A stretch of DNA of 64,000 nt from Fictibacillus halophilus (lineage in GTDB: Bacteria; Bacillota; Bacilli; Bacillales; Fictibacillaceae). Where the stretch lies: the NCBI RefSeq assembly GCF_016401385.1, contig NZ_JAEACF010000001.1, positions 2,914,001 through 2,978,000 of the forward strand, in the 5' to 3' direction. Below the pieces are notes generated by a model. That model saw nothing but the letters and a program-made list of their open reading frames with translations. It did not search any database and was not told where the DNA came from. Positions 48,963-57,271 of this stretch are shown piece by piece; the stretch's first letter is position 1; every line of letters begins with the position of its first letter. Position numbers and translations under genes: made by a program.

Positions 48963-50273
48963 CTAGTACTTTTGTAGTTCTAGTATGGTCCTCTTTACAT
49001 CTACAGTCCCATCAGACTTTGTTTGGATATAATGCTGCCGCTCAGCAATCGTCATAGTTCTTCCAAGTCGTAATCTAGATGGCTTTTTCAATAAAAGATT
49101 ATGTTTTTCAGATTCCAACAAAACGTCGTTCATAATTTTGTGGCGGTAATCCCTTACATTCTCAATATCATCTGCAACCGATATTTTTACACAAAGCCGT
49201 TCCTCTTCCAACTGGATATAATAGTTACTGTCGTTTGCTGGCTTCCACCAAAATCCCCAAAAGCCTCCTGTAGGGTTTGATACGTAACCCCAGTCTCCGT
49301 TGATACCTTTTTGAAGCTCTTGAAAGAATCCTTGCCATGCAAAGCTATCCCACTCACACACAAGCTCTGTCTGAAAGGCCTGAATACAATCATCAATTTT
49401 TTGTAAATGTTTATAGTAATCAAGGAAAATAGCATTTTGTACGCCCTTGTCTTTACCTCTTTTCAACACCTCAAGCATCTTAATTCGCTTGAAAGGCATA
49501 TAACCCGCTTTCTCTATTGAACGATAATGACTTTGGTCGGCTATTTTGTAGTACACGGGGAGTTGGATAAGTTCCCCCATTTCTTTTTGGACCACTTCAC
49601 GATAGCGCAGCAGCTGATTAGAATGATCTTTTGTAAATGTTTTATCTTCAATTAAAATAGCATATGTATCGTTAATGATTACTAAGATATCAAGAGATTT
49701 AAACTGACGTTTAATCTCAATTTTATGAATTATAGGTACTGCATAATGTTGTAGATTAAAGATCTCAGAAACAAAATGAACCGCTGCCTCGTGAAGCGCT
49801 TTATCTACTGAACGATAGATCTGTTTGCTCCAAGCTAACAACCAACACAAAAATGCATCTTGAGATAACTCGCTTGTCGCGAACTGAAATAGATTAGGCG
49901 TCTCAACAAGAGCCGCTTGGCTGTCACGTGCATCTTCAAGTAACATCTGGATGTCATGATTCCCTTTATAATCCTCCCAATATCCTCGCCTGAGTAAAGA
50001 TTCTACATGCATTTGTGGCCAAAGAATTAAATTTCGAACATCTAATATGCGTGCTTGATCATTAGGATATAACAAAAGGAGCCGATTATCGCTTTGTTGG
50101 GCAATCACTCTAGGAAAGTCTTCTGTTCTCTTCACAAAACCACATTTGTTTTGACAAACATAGGCAGAATAAGCATCAATCACAAGACCGCCATCTCCTG
50201 TTTCTTGCAGGTTTTCCCAAGCATCCTCTATTAACTCTGCACTACATTTTGGACAACTTAATTTTGTATTCAT
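48963..50273 (-). CDS. Zinc-ribbon plus PD-(D/E)XK nuclease-family protein
   Basis: A 436-residue protein. A zinc ribbon is formed by C7, C10, C40 and C44. A PD-(D/E)XK nuclease core (PDDEXK_4-like) is marked by LSQDAFLCWLLAW near residue 136, D195 in SLDILVI and E209-x-K211 in AILIEDKTF; these are intact catalytic residues. The C-terminal part is unassigned. Such proteins are often annotated as restriction-like or defence-associated; no methylase is adjacent. A stand-alone nuclease acting on modified or damaged DNA is one option. No experiment-backed role is known to me. Confidence 0.75.
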   Translation of the reverse strand: MNTKLSCPKCSAELIEDAWENLQETGDGGLVIDAYSAYVCQNKCGFVKRTEDFPRVIAQQSDNRLLLLYPNDQARILDVRNLILWPQMHVESLLRRGYWEDYKGNHDIQMLLEDARDSQAALVETPNLFQFATSELSQDAFLCWLLAWSKQIYRSVDKALHEAAVHFVSEIFNLQHYAVPIIHKIEIKRQFKSLDILVIINDTYAILIEDKTFTKDHSNQLLRYREVVQKEMGELIQLPVYYKIADQSHYRSIEKAGYMPFKRIKMLEVLKRGKDKGVQNAIFLDYYKHLQKIDDCIQAFQTELVCEWDSFAWQGFFQELQKGINGDWGYVSNPTGGFWGFWWKPANDSNYYIQLEEERLCVKISVADDIENVRDYRHKIMNDVLLESEKHNLLLKKPSRLRLGRTMTIAERQHYIQTKSDGTVDVKRTILELQKY

Positions 50274-50435
50274 AAAAAATCTCCTCCTTTGCTCTATAGA
50301 CGTTTGAAAGTTTAATAATAAGCAAACAATATGTGGATTTAAACACAGATTTACTAGCGTTTTGAGCGCCCTTCAATCCCACAAGACTTTTAATGGAATA
50401 ACAGATAACTTTCTACACCCGCTACTATCGCTATT

Positions 50436-50816
50436 TCACCAATGGTTAACCCAATTAGCCACTTCAACAAATAGACAATCCCTTATTAAAGCGGTCCCAT
50501 TGCTATTCACTCTATAGTTAGTCACGTTTTCCATATTATCTTGACTAATAGCTTCAAATGTTTTGGTCTGGCCTGGCTCAATATTATTAACTACCCCATT
50601 TGCTGTCCCGACGATATTTCGATTTTGATTATAAAAGGTAACGATAAATGAATACGAATGTGATTTATTATCATGATTTGTAGTTTCTCCAGAAACGGTT
50701 GTCAGTCCATAATCGTTTTGGTAAACAATTTTATCAAATGAAATCTTTGATTCCGCATTAGTATTAGTAGGTGAAGGAATATCCATTAAGTTAGTACCGA
50801 CTGTGCTTGGACTCAT
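50436..50816 (-). CDS. FxLYD-like beta-sandwich protein, coupled to a membrane protein gene
   Basis: A 126-residue protein with the pattern YQNDYGLTTVSGETTNHDNKSHSYSFIVTFYNQNRNIVGTANGVVNNIEPGQTKTFEA, which is the FxLYD domain of Gram-positive membrane proteins. Its ATG overlaps the stop of the upstream 92-residue membrane protein (ATGA), so translation is coupled. It has no signal peptide of its own. Elsewhere such domains are fused to a membrane segment, so the pair may be a split form of one protein. Confidence 0.65.
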   Translation of the reverse strand: MSPSTVGTNLMDIPSPTNTNAESKISFDKIVYQNDYGLTTVSGETTNHDNKSHSYSFIVTFYNQNRNIVGTANGVVNNIEPGQTKTFEAISQDNMENVTNYRVNSNGTALIRDCLFVEVANWVNHW

Positions 50817-51091
50817 AATTGCAGAGGTGATTCCATAAGAATAGCAAGTGTAAGTCCAATTAGAATCGCACTTAATTTTAAAATAACACGAGAAAAGTTC
50901 TTTAAAATGCGATTAGGATATTCACCACCGCCGAATGCACAAACAAATAATAAAACAACATTAACTACGGGTATGGAAAGTAACAGCATGATGCCCATCC
51001 ATTGATTTACAACTGCATTAAGACTATCTTTCCTCTTGTTTAAAATTAGTAGATTCCAAATCTTTATTCCCTCTTCATAAACGCTCTTCAT
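50813..51091 (-). CDS. 92-residue two-span membrane protein
   Basis: It has two hydrophobic segments (WMGIMLLLSIPVVNVVLLFVCAF, LKLSAILIGLTLAIL) and a charged N-terminus. It overlaps the FxLYD-like gene by four bases. The ribosome site before the ATG is poor, so the true start could be slightly inside. Unrecognised. Confidence 0.55.
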   Translation of the reverse strand: MKSVYEEGIKIWNLLILNKRKDSLNAVVNQWMGIMLLLSIPVVNVVLLFVCAFGGGEYPNRILKNFSRVILKLSAILIGLTLAILMESPLQL

Positions 51092-51144
51092 TTCTATATT
51101 GTATATTTTACCAAATATGGTAGTATAAAAGTATGATTAAAATC

Positions 51145-51237
51145 CAGATAAAGGTAAACTTATTAAAAAATAAGGACGAAAAGCCACGGGTCTAAGGTCT
51201 TAAGTACTATGATAACCGGGTTGCCAAAGGTGAAATA
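51145..51237 (+). ncRNA. Cyclic di-GMP-I riboswitch aptamer (GEMM-I)
   Basis: The conserved core is present in order: AAGGTAAAC, a P2 hairpin CTTATT/AATAAG, GGACGAAAAGCCACGGG with CTAAGG, then ACTATGATAACCGGGTTGCC. GGTAA pairs with TTGCC to close P1. This matches the class I c-di-GMP aptamer, including the GAAAAGCC stretch and the CCGGG receptor strand. A terminator follows 10 bp later, then the regulated gene. Confidence 0.88.
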
Positions 51238-51246
51238 TTTTTTAAG

Positions 51247-51276
51247 AACCTACGGCTTTTTTAGTAGGTTTTTTAT
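51247..51276 (+). terminator. Expression-platform terminator of the c-di-GMP riboswitch
   Basis: The stem AACCTAC/GTAGGTT is followed by TTTTATT, 18 bp before the next ATG. It probably forms or dissolves according to c-di-GMP. Confidence 0.8.
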
Positions 51277-51293
51277 TATGTAGGGGGAGAAAG

Positions 51294-52115
51294 ATGGGAT
51301 TCTTAAAGGGATTGGGAAAAGTGGCTGGACAAGTGGCCGGCGGAGTAGTTGGTGGCACTGTAAAAATTATCGGGGAAGCCACAAATAATAAATTCATCCA
51401 AGAGATTGGTGATGGCGTTTATCATGCGTCTGTACAAGCTGGTGAATTAGCAGGACAAGCTGCCAGTGGTCTAGTAGATGTAGCTTCTGGGATTATACAA
51501 CAAGACAATTCTAAGATCGATGATGGTTTTTCCGATATTGGAAAAGCAGTCGGGACTACAGCTAAGGGTGTGGGAAGAACAATCGTAACCGTTGCTGAAA
51601 ATGGTGGGACTCTTGTAAAAGGAATTTTAGAGAATGATACCACCTTATTAAAAGATGGTGCTAAAGGGCTTGTAAAGACAGCTGCTGTTGTTACACTTGC
51701 CGTTGGTGTCGTTGATATGGTAGATGGTTCAGATGCAGTGGCAGCAAGTGAATTGCCAGAAACTCCAACTAATGATAGTGATGTTCAGCATGTTGATCCA
51801 CACTGGAGAACGTTAGAAGATGGCAGACAGATTTGGGTTGATGGTGATGGAGATACGACAAATAACCTTTCAGCAGACGAAGGCGGAGGCTATTTCCGTT
51901 CAGGTTCTGAAACTACACTACCAAATCATGATGAATCTGTTGCTTCCACTTCTAATGTACATCACGTTGAACCGCATTGGAGAATATTAGAGAACGGCGA
52001 ACAAATCTGGGTTGATGGGGACGGCGATACTTCTACTAACCTTACTGAAGAACAAGGCGGAGGATACTTCAGATCAAACCCTGATGGCATTCTTTCAAAC
52101 AACTTAGACAAATAA
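51294..52115 (+). CDS. c-di-GMP-riboswitch-controlled glycine-zipper/repeat protein
   Basis: A 273-residue protein after ribosome site AGGGGGAG. Residues 1-45 are a glycine-zipper helix (GLGKVAGQVAGGVVGGTVKIIGEA). Helical repeats of the type QQDNSKIDDGFSDIGKAV and ENDTTLLKDGAKGLVKTA follow to about 150. The end carries two copies of a module of about 45 residues (PHWRTLEDGRQIWVDGDGDT ... GGGYFRS and PHWRILENGEQIWVDGDGDT ... GGGYFRS). It has no classical signal peptide. The function is unknown. Control by c-di-GMP suggests a role in surface or sessile life; the DGDGDT loops could bind calcium. Confidence 0.8.
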   Translation: MGFLKGLGKVAGQVAGGVVGGTVKIIGEATNNKFIQEIGDGVYHASVQAGELAGQAASGLVDVASGIIQQDNSKIDDGFSDIGKAVGTTAKGVGRTIVTVAENGGTLVKGILENDTTLLKDGAKGLVKTAAVVTLAVGVVDMVDGSDAVAASELPETPTNDSDVQHVDPHWRTLEDGRQIWVDGDGDTTNNLSADEGGGYFRSGSETTLPNHDESVASTSNVHHVEPHWRILENGEQIWVDGDGDTSTNLTEEQGGGYFRSNPDGILSNNLDK

Positions 52116-52133
52116 AAGGGGCAACATATAACC

Positions 52134-52391
52134 ATGGAATTTTTAGGATTTTTAATTTCAATTATCATTACGATCTATTTAGCGATTAATGCACCGAAAT
52201 ACAACAAGAATCCCTGGCTTTGGGCGATTCTAGGATTCTTCTTTGGCTTAATTACATTGGGGATTTTCCTTATCAAAACGGGGCGTAAAGGTTTAGGGTG
52301 GCTTTTAGTTATTATTTCCTCTATTTTCTATGTCTTTGTTCTTATAGGTATACTAACCCTATTTGCAGCCTTAATGGTTTCTCCTTATTGA
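52134..52391 (+). CDS. 85-residue membrane protein
   Basis: It has two or three hydrophobic segments (FLGFLISIIITIYLAINA, WLWAILGFFFGLITLGIFLI, GWLLVIISSIFYVFVLIGILTLFAALM). The short NPWLWAILGFFFGLITLGIFL segment is common in small Gram-positive membrane proteins. It lies 18 bp after the riboswitch-controlled gene with no promoter between, so it is probably under the same c-di-GMP control. Confidence 0.65.
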   Translation: MEFLGFLISIIITIYLAINAPKYNKNPWLWAILGFFFGLITLGIFLIKTGRKGLGWLLVIISSIFYVFVLIGILTLFAALMVSPY

Positions 52392-52394
52392 TTT

Positions 52395-52438
52395 GAACTC
52401 CTCAATTCATCTTGCATGAATTGGGGTTTTTTTTTTAA
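52395..52438 (+). terminator. Terminator of the riboswitch operon
   Basis: AACTCCTCAATTCA/TGAATTGGGGTT is followed by ten T residues. Confidence 0.85.
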
Positions 52439-52538
52439 GGCACTTCATCTAGCAATTGAAGTCGTCACAACATTAATAAACGAATAATTTAAACCGATAT
52501 AACAACGAAAAGTATAAATCGAGGTGAACATTCAAACT

Positions 52539-53810
52539 ATGAAAAAAGCTCTTATCCCCTCTTTGCTCGTAACTATTGTCCTTATATTAGGTATGTCGCT
52601 TGCCTACTTTATGTATACACTTGAACAATCAAAGCAAGATAAAGGATCAACTCCTGAAGTAAAAACAGAAATTGTAACAAAAGAAGTAAAAGTGCCTGTT
52701 AAAGTTCCTGCAACGATTCCTGAAAAAAGCAGCTTGAAAAAGATTATTAAAAGTACACAAAATAAAGTCGTTCAGATTGAGACTTCCTCTGGATCACTAG
52801 GTTCAGGTTTCCTATATAACAAAAGAGGCGATATTGTGACAAACGCTCATGTGGTGGATTACGAAGTTGATGTGACAATCAGGACAAGTGATCAGCAAAC
52901 TTATCAAGGGAAAGTGATTGGCAGAAGTGATGAGACGGATATTGCTCTTGTTCGTGTACCTGAATTGGCAAATAGCACTCCGCTAAAAATAAAACAAGAA
53001 AAAGCAGAGCTTGGTGATGACGTTGTTGCGATGGGAAGTCCACTTGGTCTGCAAAATACCGTTACGGTTGGAATTATTAGCGGTTTGGACCGCTCCTTTG
53101 AAGTAGATGCTTTTCAATATGATAACTTGTACCAGATCACAGCACCGATATCACCAGGAAATAGCGGCGGTCCAATCGTTAGTGGTGCAGATGGATCTGT
53201 GATAGGTATTAACTCTGTAAAACATACAACGGAACATATTGGCTTCAGCATACCGATTTATACCGTGCTATCTACTTTAAAAAGTTGGTCTAACCATCCT
53301 ATGAATCTCTCAGACTACGAAGAAGAGTATGAGTATGAGGTACCAGAGTATGATGGAGATTTAGCTGAGGATTATGAGGATTATGAGGATTACAAAGAGT
53401 ATGAAGAAGAAGAAGAAACATATGATGAGTATAAATCTTATACCGAACCTTATGAAGGTGAGACAGAATACTACGAATACATTCCTGATGATGCACTGAC
53501 TGTTGTCTATCAATATTATGACTATGTGAACGCAGGTCAATATGAATTAGCTTACGACATGATCGGGGGAAACTGGAAATTATCTTCTCCATCATTAGAG
53601 GAGTTTGCAGCAGGCTATGCCCAAACTTCAAGCACAACGATTATTAATCCTTATGTTTACGATAAAGGAGATGGGACATTCCAAGTAGATTTAACATTGG
53701 AAGCTCAAGAATACGTGGATGATGTTGAACAAACCACACAATATGAGCTTAGTTATGTTGTAGGGATGGAAGATGACGTGCTTAAGTTGTTAAGTGGAGA
53801 GTCACGTTAA
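52539..53810 (+). CDS. Membrane-anchored HtrA-like serine protease with acidic Tyr-rich linker
   Basis: A 423-residue protein. One N-terminal membrane helix (IPSLLVTIVLILGMSLAYFMY) anchors it. The trypsin-like domain (about 75-265) has the full triad: H in NAHVV, D in ETDIALV and S in PGNSGGPI. No PDZ domain follows, unlike HtrA/DegP. Instead there is a low-complexity Glu/Asp/Tyr stretch (about 275-330: EDYEDYEDYKEYEEEEE) and a C-terminal domain of about 95 residues. The ATG at 52539 is preferred to GTG at 52524, which overlaps the ribosome site GAGGTGA. A role in envelope protein quality control is likely. Confidence 0.85.
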   Translation: MKKALIPSLLVTIVLILGMSLAYFMYTLEQSKQDKGSTPEVKTEIVTKEVKVPVKVPATIPEKSSLKKIIKSTQNKVVQIETSSGSLGSGFLYNKRGDIVTNAHVVDYEVDVTIRTSDQQTYQGKVIGRSDETDIALVRVPELANSTPLKIKQEKAELGDDVVAMGSPLGLQNTVTVGIISGLDRSFEVDAFQYDNLYQITAPISPGNSGGPIVSGADGSVIGINSVKHTTEHIGFSIPIYTVLSTLKSWSNHPMNLSDYEEEYEYEVPEYDGDLAEDYEDYEDYKEYEEEEETYDEYKSYTEPYEGETEYYEYIPDDALTVVYQYYDYVNAGQYELAYDMIGGNWKLSSPSLEEFAAGYAQTSSTTIINPYVYDKGDGTFQVDLTLEAQEYVDDVEQTTQYELSYVVGMEDDVLKLLSGESR

Positions 53811-53817
53811 AAAGGAA

Positions 53818-53853
53818 AAGCCACACTCTATTTTTTATAGAGTGTGGTTTTTT
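53818..53853 (+). terminator. Terminator of the protease gene
   Basis: CCACACTCTA/TAGAGTGTGG is followed by TTTTTT. Confidence 0.9.
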
Positions 53854-53910
53854 AAGTGACACTTTCTATTGATTACTTCTACTCATTATTTATTAAGTTC
53901 ATCCATGAAC

Positions 53911-54453
53911 TTATTGAAATTCTCTATTCTCCTTCACCTCGCCAATATGAAAATTGTGCTTTACATTCAGCTTCTGCTCATCTGATAACTTACTCCAAAT
54001 GTAAAATTCATAAATATGTTGCATATAGGGACTATGAATCCCCTTACCAGAAAGCAACTCATCCATCATTCTATTGCGAATATCCTGCTCAGATCTTGAA
54101 GATAAGTATAGTAAACAAAATCCTGCTTCTTCTAAATTACGTATATTAGCATATCCCTTTGAAAAAGGATTAAATAACTTGCTTTCTGTTCTTGACCTGT
54201 TTATCTAATCTTTGGTAACCTTCTATATCCCCTTTGAATACCACAATCTCATCATAAGATTTTCCTAAAATTCTAGAAAGTATTATAAGATCCTTTTTAT
54301 CAGAAAGGGATTTGCCACAATAATAATTTGAGATTGTCTTTGAATCTCTTTTTTTAACTAAGAATTTAATTCCTCGACCAGTTGCTTTTATAGCAAATTA
54401 TCTAACTCTGAAAAATCCTCAAATTGTTTATTTGACAATCTCTTATCTCCCAT
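53911..54453 (-). pseudogene. Twice-frameshifted gene, unknown family
   Basis: Three consecutive minus-strand frames read as good protein. The first is MGDKRLSNKQFEDFSELDNL, the second IKATGRGIKFLVKKRDSK through YDEIVVFKGDIEGYQRLDKQ, and the third NPFSKGYANIRNLEEAGFCL through MMDELLSGKGIHSPYMQHIY to KENREFQ. Shifts occur near 54391 and 54183. The original protein would have had about 180 residues with basic character, compatible with nucleic-acid binding. I do not recognise it. The ORF on the opposite strand (53856-54149) is a shadow. Confidence 0.6.
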
Positions 54454-54754
54454 AATTGATTAAGATAACTGTATTATAGGTGCATCTTGTATGTAAAAGA
54501 AGTGGAAAAATTTTTTCTATAAAGTAGGGATTATTCAAAATAAACTAAGCACAATATACTTCATCTCAACAATATGTATGGCAATAGAGTGCAATTTATT
54601 AAATTACTTAATGGGTTATAATTCAAAGTAAAGTGAGAATCAAGTACTAATTTTTTTAAATTACTAAATAATTTAAGATATTTAAACATGGGGAGGCTCA
54701 TGGTATACTCCATGTAGTAAAATTCATTTTATATGGAAAGAAGAGATTCTATTA
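54454..54754. other. Gene-free, AT-rich upstream region of the LCP gene
   Basis: I see no ORF. A candidate promoter is TTTAAA (54682-54687 area) with TATACT 17 bp downstream inside ATGGTATACTCCAT, a small palindrome. Otherwise nothing recognised. Confidence 0.35.
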
Positions 54755-55654
54755 ATGAAGAAATCCCTAAAGATTCTAGCTATTCTTCTCGTCGGCTTAG
54801 CTGTCAGCATTGGAGGATATGCTTACTACTTATATGATTCTGCCAAAGACGCAGTTAACCAGATGCATGAAAAAGTAGAAACAGAAAAACCAAAGCCTAT
54901 CGTTACAGGTGATCAGGGAGCACTGAAACCAATTTCTATCTTATTATTAGGTGTAGACGAACGCGAAGGAGATAGCGGACGTTCTGACACGATGATCGTC
55001 ATTTGCGTCGACCCCAAAAATCAGAAGATGTTAATGTTTAGCATTCCTCGTGACACGCGCACCAAGATTGTAGGTAAAGATAGAGAAGATAAGATTAACC
55101 ACGCATATGCGTTTGGTGGTACACAGATGGCTATGGATACCGTAGAGAACTTCCTAGACACATCCATTGACTATTATTTAAAAGTGAACATGGAATCGTT
55201 TCAAGATATCGTGGATGCGGTCGGTGGGGTTGAAGTTAATAATTCTCTTGCGTTTGAATATGATGGGTATTCATTCCCAGCTGGCACACAAGAACTAGAT
55301 GGAAAGAAAGCCTTAGCATACTCACGCATGAGATACGAAGATCCTAAGGGAGATCTTGGCCGTAACGACCGTCAGCGTCAAGTCATTACTTCTATCATTG
55401 ATAAAGGTGCACGTGTTTCTTCTATCACAAAATATGATAACATCCTCGATATTTTAGGAGAGAATGTAAAGACGAACATGACGTTCCAAGAAATGAAAGA
55501 CATTCAGAAGAACTATAAAGGTGCACGTCATAACATCCAATCTACTGAAATTAAGAGCTCAGGTGAGATGATTGGTGGCACGTATTACGGTATTGTAGAT
55601 TCTACTGAAAAAGAACGTGTACAGAACCTTTTAAAAGAATATTTGGAACAATAG
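54755..55654 (+). CDS. LytR-CpsA-Psr (LCP) cell-wall polymer ligase
   Basis: A 299-residue type II membrane enzyme of the TagTUV/LytR family that attaches teichoic acid or other polymers to peptidoglycan. One N-terminal helix (LAILLVGLAVSIGGYAYYLY) is followed by the catalytic LCP domain (residues 65-230) with ILLLGVDEREGDSGRSDTMIV, FSIPRDTRTKI, KINHAYAFGG and YSRMRYEDPKGDLGRNDRQRQVI; the key arginines and aspartates are intact. It is nearest in size to B. subtilis TagU. It stands alone with its own terminator. Confidence 0.93.
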   Translation: MKKSLKILAILLVGLAVSIGGYAYYLYDSAKDAVNQMHEKVETEKPKPIVTGDQGALKPISILLLGVDEREGDSGRSDTMIVICVDPKNQKMLMFSIPRDTRTKIVGKDREDKINHAYAFGGTQMAMDTVENFLDTSIDYYLKVNMESFQDIVDAVGGVEVNNSLAFEYDGYSFPAGTQELDGKKALAYSRMRYEDPKGDLGRNDRQRQVITSIIDKGARVSSITKYDNILDILGENVKTNMTFQEMKDIQKNYKGARHNIQSTEIKSSGEMIGGTYYGIVDSTEKERVQNLLKEYLEQ

Positions 55655-55662
55655 GAAAATTG

Positions 55663-55692
55663 AACCAGGTCTTGTAAAGGCCTGGTTTTTTG
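55663..55692 (+). terminator. Terminator of the LCP gene
   Basis: AACCAGG/CCTGGTT is followed by TTTTTG. Confidence 0.85.
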
Positions 55693-55885
55693 CTATACTT
55701 TTTTAATGTAATATTATGATGAAAATTGTATATTATTAAATGGTTTGTGTGATAAATAGATATTTTCCTAGTAAAACAATATTTTTCGGAACATTTCGAC
55801 AAAACATCCAAATTCACACCCATCACCAATTTTACAGGAATATGATACCATTAATATAGTAGGATATACCGAGGGGGAAACGTCT

Positions 55886-56059
55886 TTGTCTACAATTTCT
55901 GTATTAATGGTTGAGCCCTCTCAACGCCCATCCATCGTGTCTAAAAATGATCTAAAAACATTTGAGGAAATTGTAAACGGCCAGTTCGAAGGCATCGATC
56001 GCATGAAAGCTGAAGAAGTACGTGATGTGTTGAAAGAGAAGATGAAGAAGTGGAAGTAA
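55886..56059 (+). CDS. 57-residue protein, unknown
   Basis: A TTG-started ORF after GAGGGGGA, MSTISVLMVEPSQRPSIVSK..., with an acidic/basic helical end (ITERM-like VRDVLKEKMKKWK). It has its own terminator. No signal or membrane segment is present. Not recognised. Confidence 0.55.
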   Translation: MSTISVLMVEPSQRPSIVSKNDLKTFEEIVNGQFEGIDRMKAEEVRDVLKEKMKKWK

Positions 56060-56062
56060 GTA

Positions 56063-56097
56063 GGAGAACCAGTGGATATTAACTGGTTCTTTTTTTC
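56063..56097 (+). terminator. Terminator of the 57-residue protein gene
   Basis: AGAACCAGT/ACTGGTTCT is followed by TTTTTTT. Confidence 0.85.
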
Positions 56098-56183
56098 TAT
56101 ACAAAACCCAGATAATCGTTGCGGTTCGTTGGTTTATGTATAAGATTAAATAGATAAAGCTGTTCCTTATTTAAGTAAAACTA

Positions 56184-57038
56184 CTATCTTGGAGAAAAAC
56201 CACCGCCTAACGTAACGGTTATCGGATAAAAACGGTTACAACAATTATGATTTTCGACCTCTATTTTAAAAACACTGCATTTGTTGTATTTTTGTAAGCT
56301 AAGGCAGTTCTCGCAATTTCTCCACCTGCTTCTCGATAAGTAGATTCCTTTTTTATCTCTTATGCCCTGTTCGATCCTTTTCCGTTGTGTTTCTATATTG
56401 GATTGATCTAACTTGGCTTGACTTTCTTTCTCTTGAAGAGCATGAACTTTCTTTTTAGGTTGGATCTGTTTCTTTTCTATTACACTAGGGTCAAAATATG
56501 TTTTAACTTTGGAACTTATATTAGAATACTTGCTTTTCTCTTGGATAACAGAGGATGAAGAAGAATTTTGTTGTGTGGTAGCTTTAGATGCTTTAGGTAA
56601 TGTTTGTTTTTTAGTTTTTGTTTGCACTTTGGGGCTTTTATAAATATTAAACAATGCTGGATACAATTCTCCTATGAACTTAAACTTAAGCCCAGATTTA
56701 TCACTTTGATAAATAAACAATAAATCTTCTTCATGCTTCAATAGTTGATTCATTGGGCTGCTGTAATCAAATCGAATTTCTAAAGTGTTATTTCTATTTT
56801 TAACACTAATGTTAGGAAGAGTTAATTTATTCTTTCTATCCAATAGTTCTAATAGTTGTTTAGATAGCTTAATGGATAGAGCATATCTAATATTATCCCT
56901 ACTCTTTTTATGCAGACTCATACCCGATACTAATTTTTGTCTCCTCTTACTTACATCCTTTATCAATACTGTTAATTGAACACCAACTGAATTTTTTTTG
57001 AATAGAAAGTTTGTATTACATGATATGTTACCAGCCAT
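56184..57038 (-). CDS. Accessory protein with C-terminal cysteine cluster, unknown
   Basis: A 284-residue AT-rich gene product. The N-terminal 110 residues look like a beta/alpha domain (GVQLTVLIKDVSKRR, NTLEIRFDYSSPMNQLL). A Ser/Lys/Gln-rich linker follows (about 135-230). The end holds a cysteine cluster C-x2-C-x7-C-x10-CC (CENCLSLQKYNKCSVF, HNCCNRF), likely a metal site. The basic charge and linker resemble mobile-element or phage proteins, but I recognise no family. Confidence 0.55.
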   Translation of the reverse strand: MAGNISCNTNFLFKKNSVGVQLTVLIKDVSKRRQKLVSGMSLHKKSRDNIRYALSIKLSKQLLELLDRKNKLTLPNISVKNRNNTLEIRFDYSSPMNQLLKHEEDLLFIYQSDKSGLKFKFIGELYPALFNIYKSPKVQTKTKKQTLPKASKATTQQNSSSSSVIQEKSKYSNISSKVKTYFDPSVIEKKQIQPKKKVHALQEKESQAKLDQSNIETQRKRIEQGIRDKKGIYLSRSRWRNCENCLSLQKYNKCSVFKIEVENHNCCNRFYPITVTLGGGFSPR

Positions 57039-57271
57039 TGTACTCTTCCCTCACAATTTAGATTCATACAATATTTAACAGGTTAATTTTACCACTGCAT
57101 TCTACAAATTACATATTTTTTATTTCTAGTGAACTGTTAAAGAAGAGTTATTTGCTAATAAACGAGATTTGATGCTGTTTCTAAAATGGTAAATTATTGA
57201 ATTTTAAAAGAATAAATGAAATAATGTAGTTTATTGTAGAAGTGTTTAACTGGAGGAAAGAAGGAATAACA

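Noticed and set aside
50436..51091. Frameshift joining the 92-residue membrane protein and the FxLYD-like protein
   Set aside because: The junction is a clean ATGA overlap typical of translational coupling, so a split operon is more likely than a mutation.
53856..54149. 97-codon plus-strand ORF after the protease gene
   Set aside because: It has no ribosome site and is the shadow of the frameshifted minus-strand gene.
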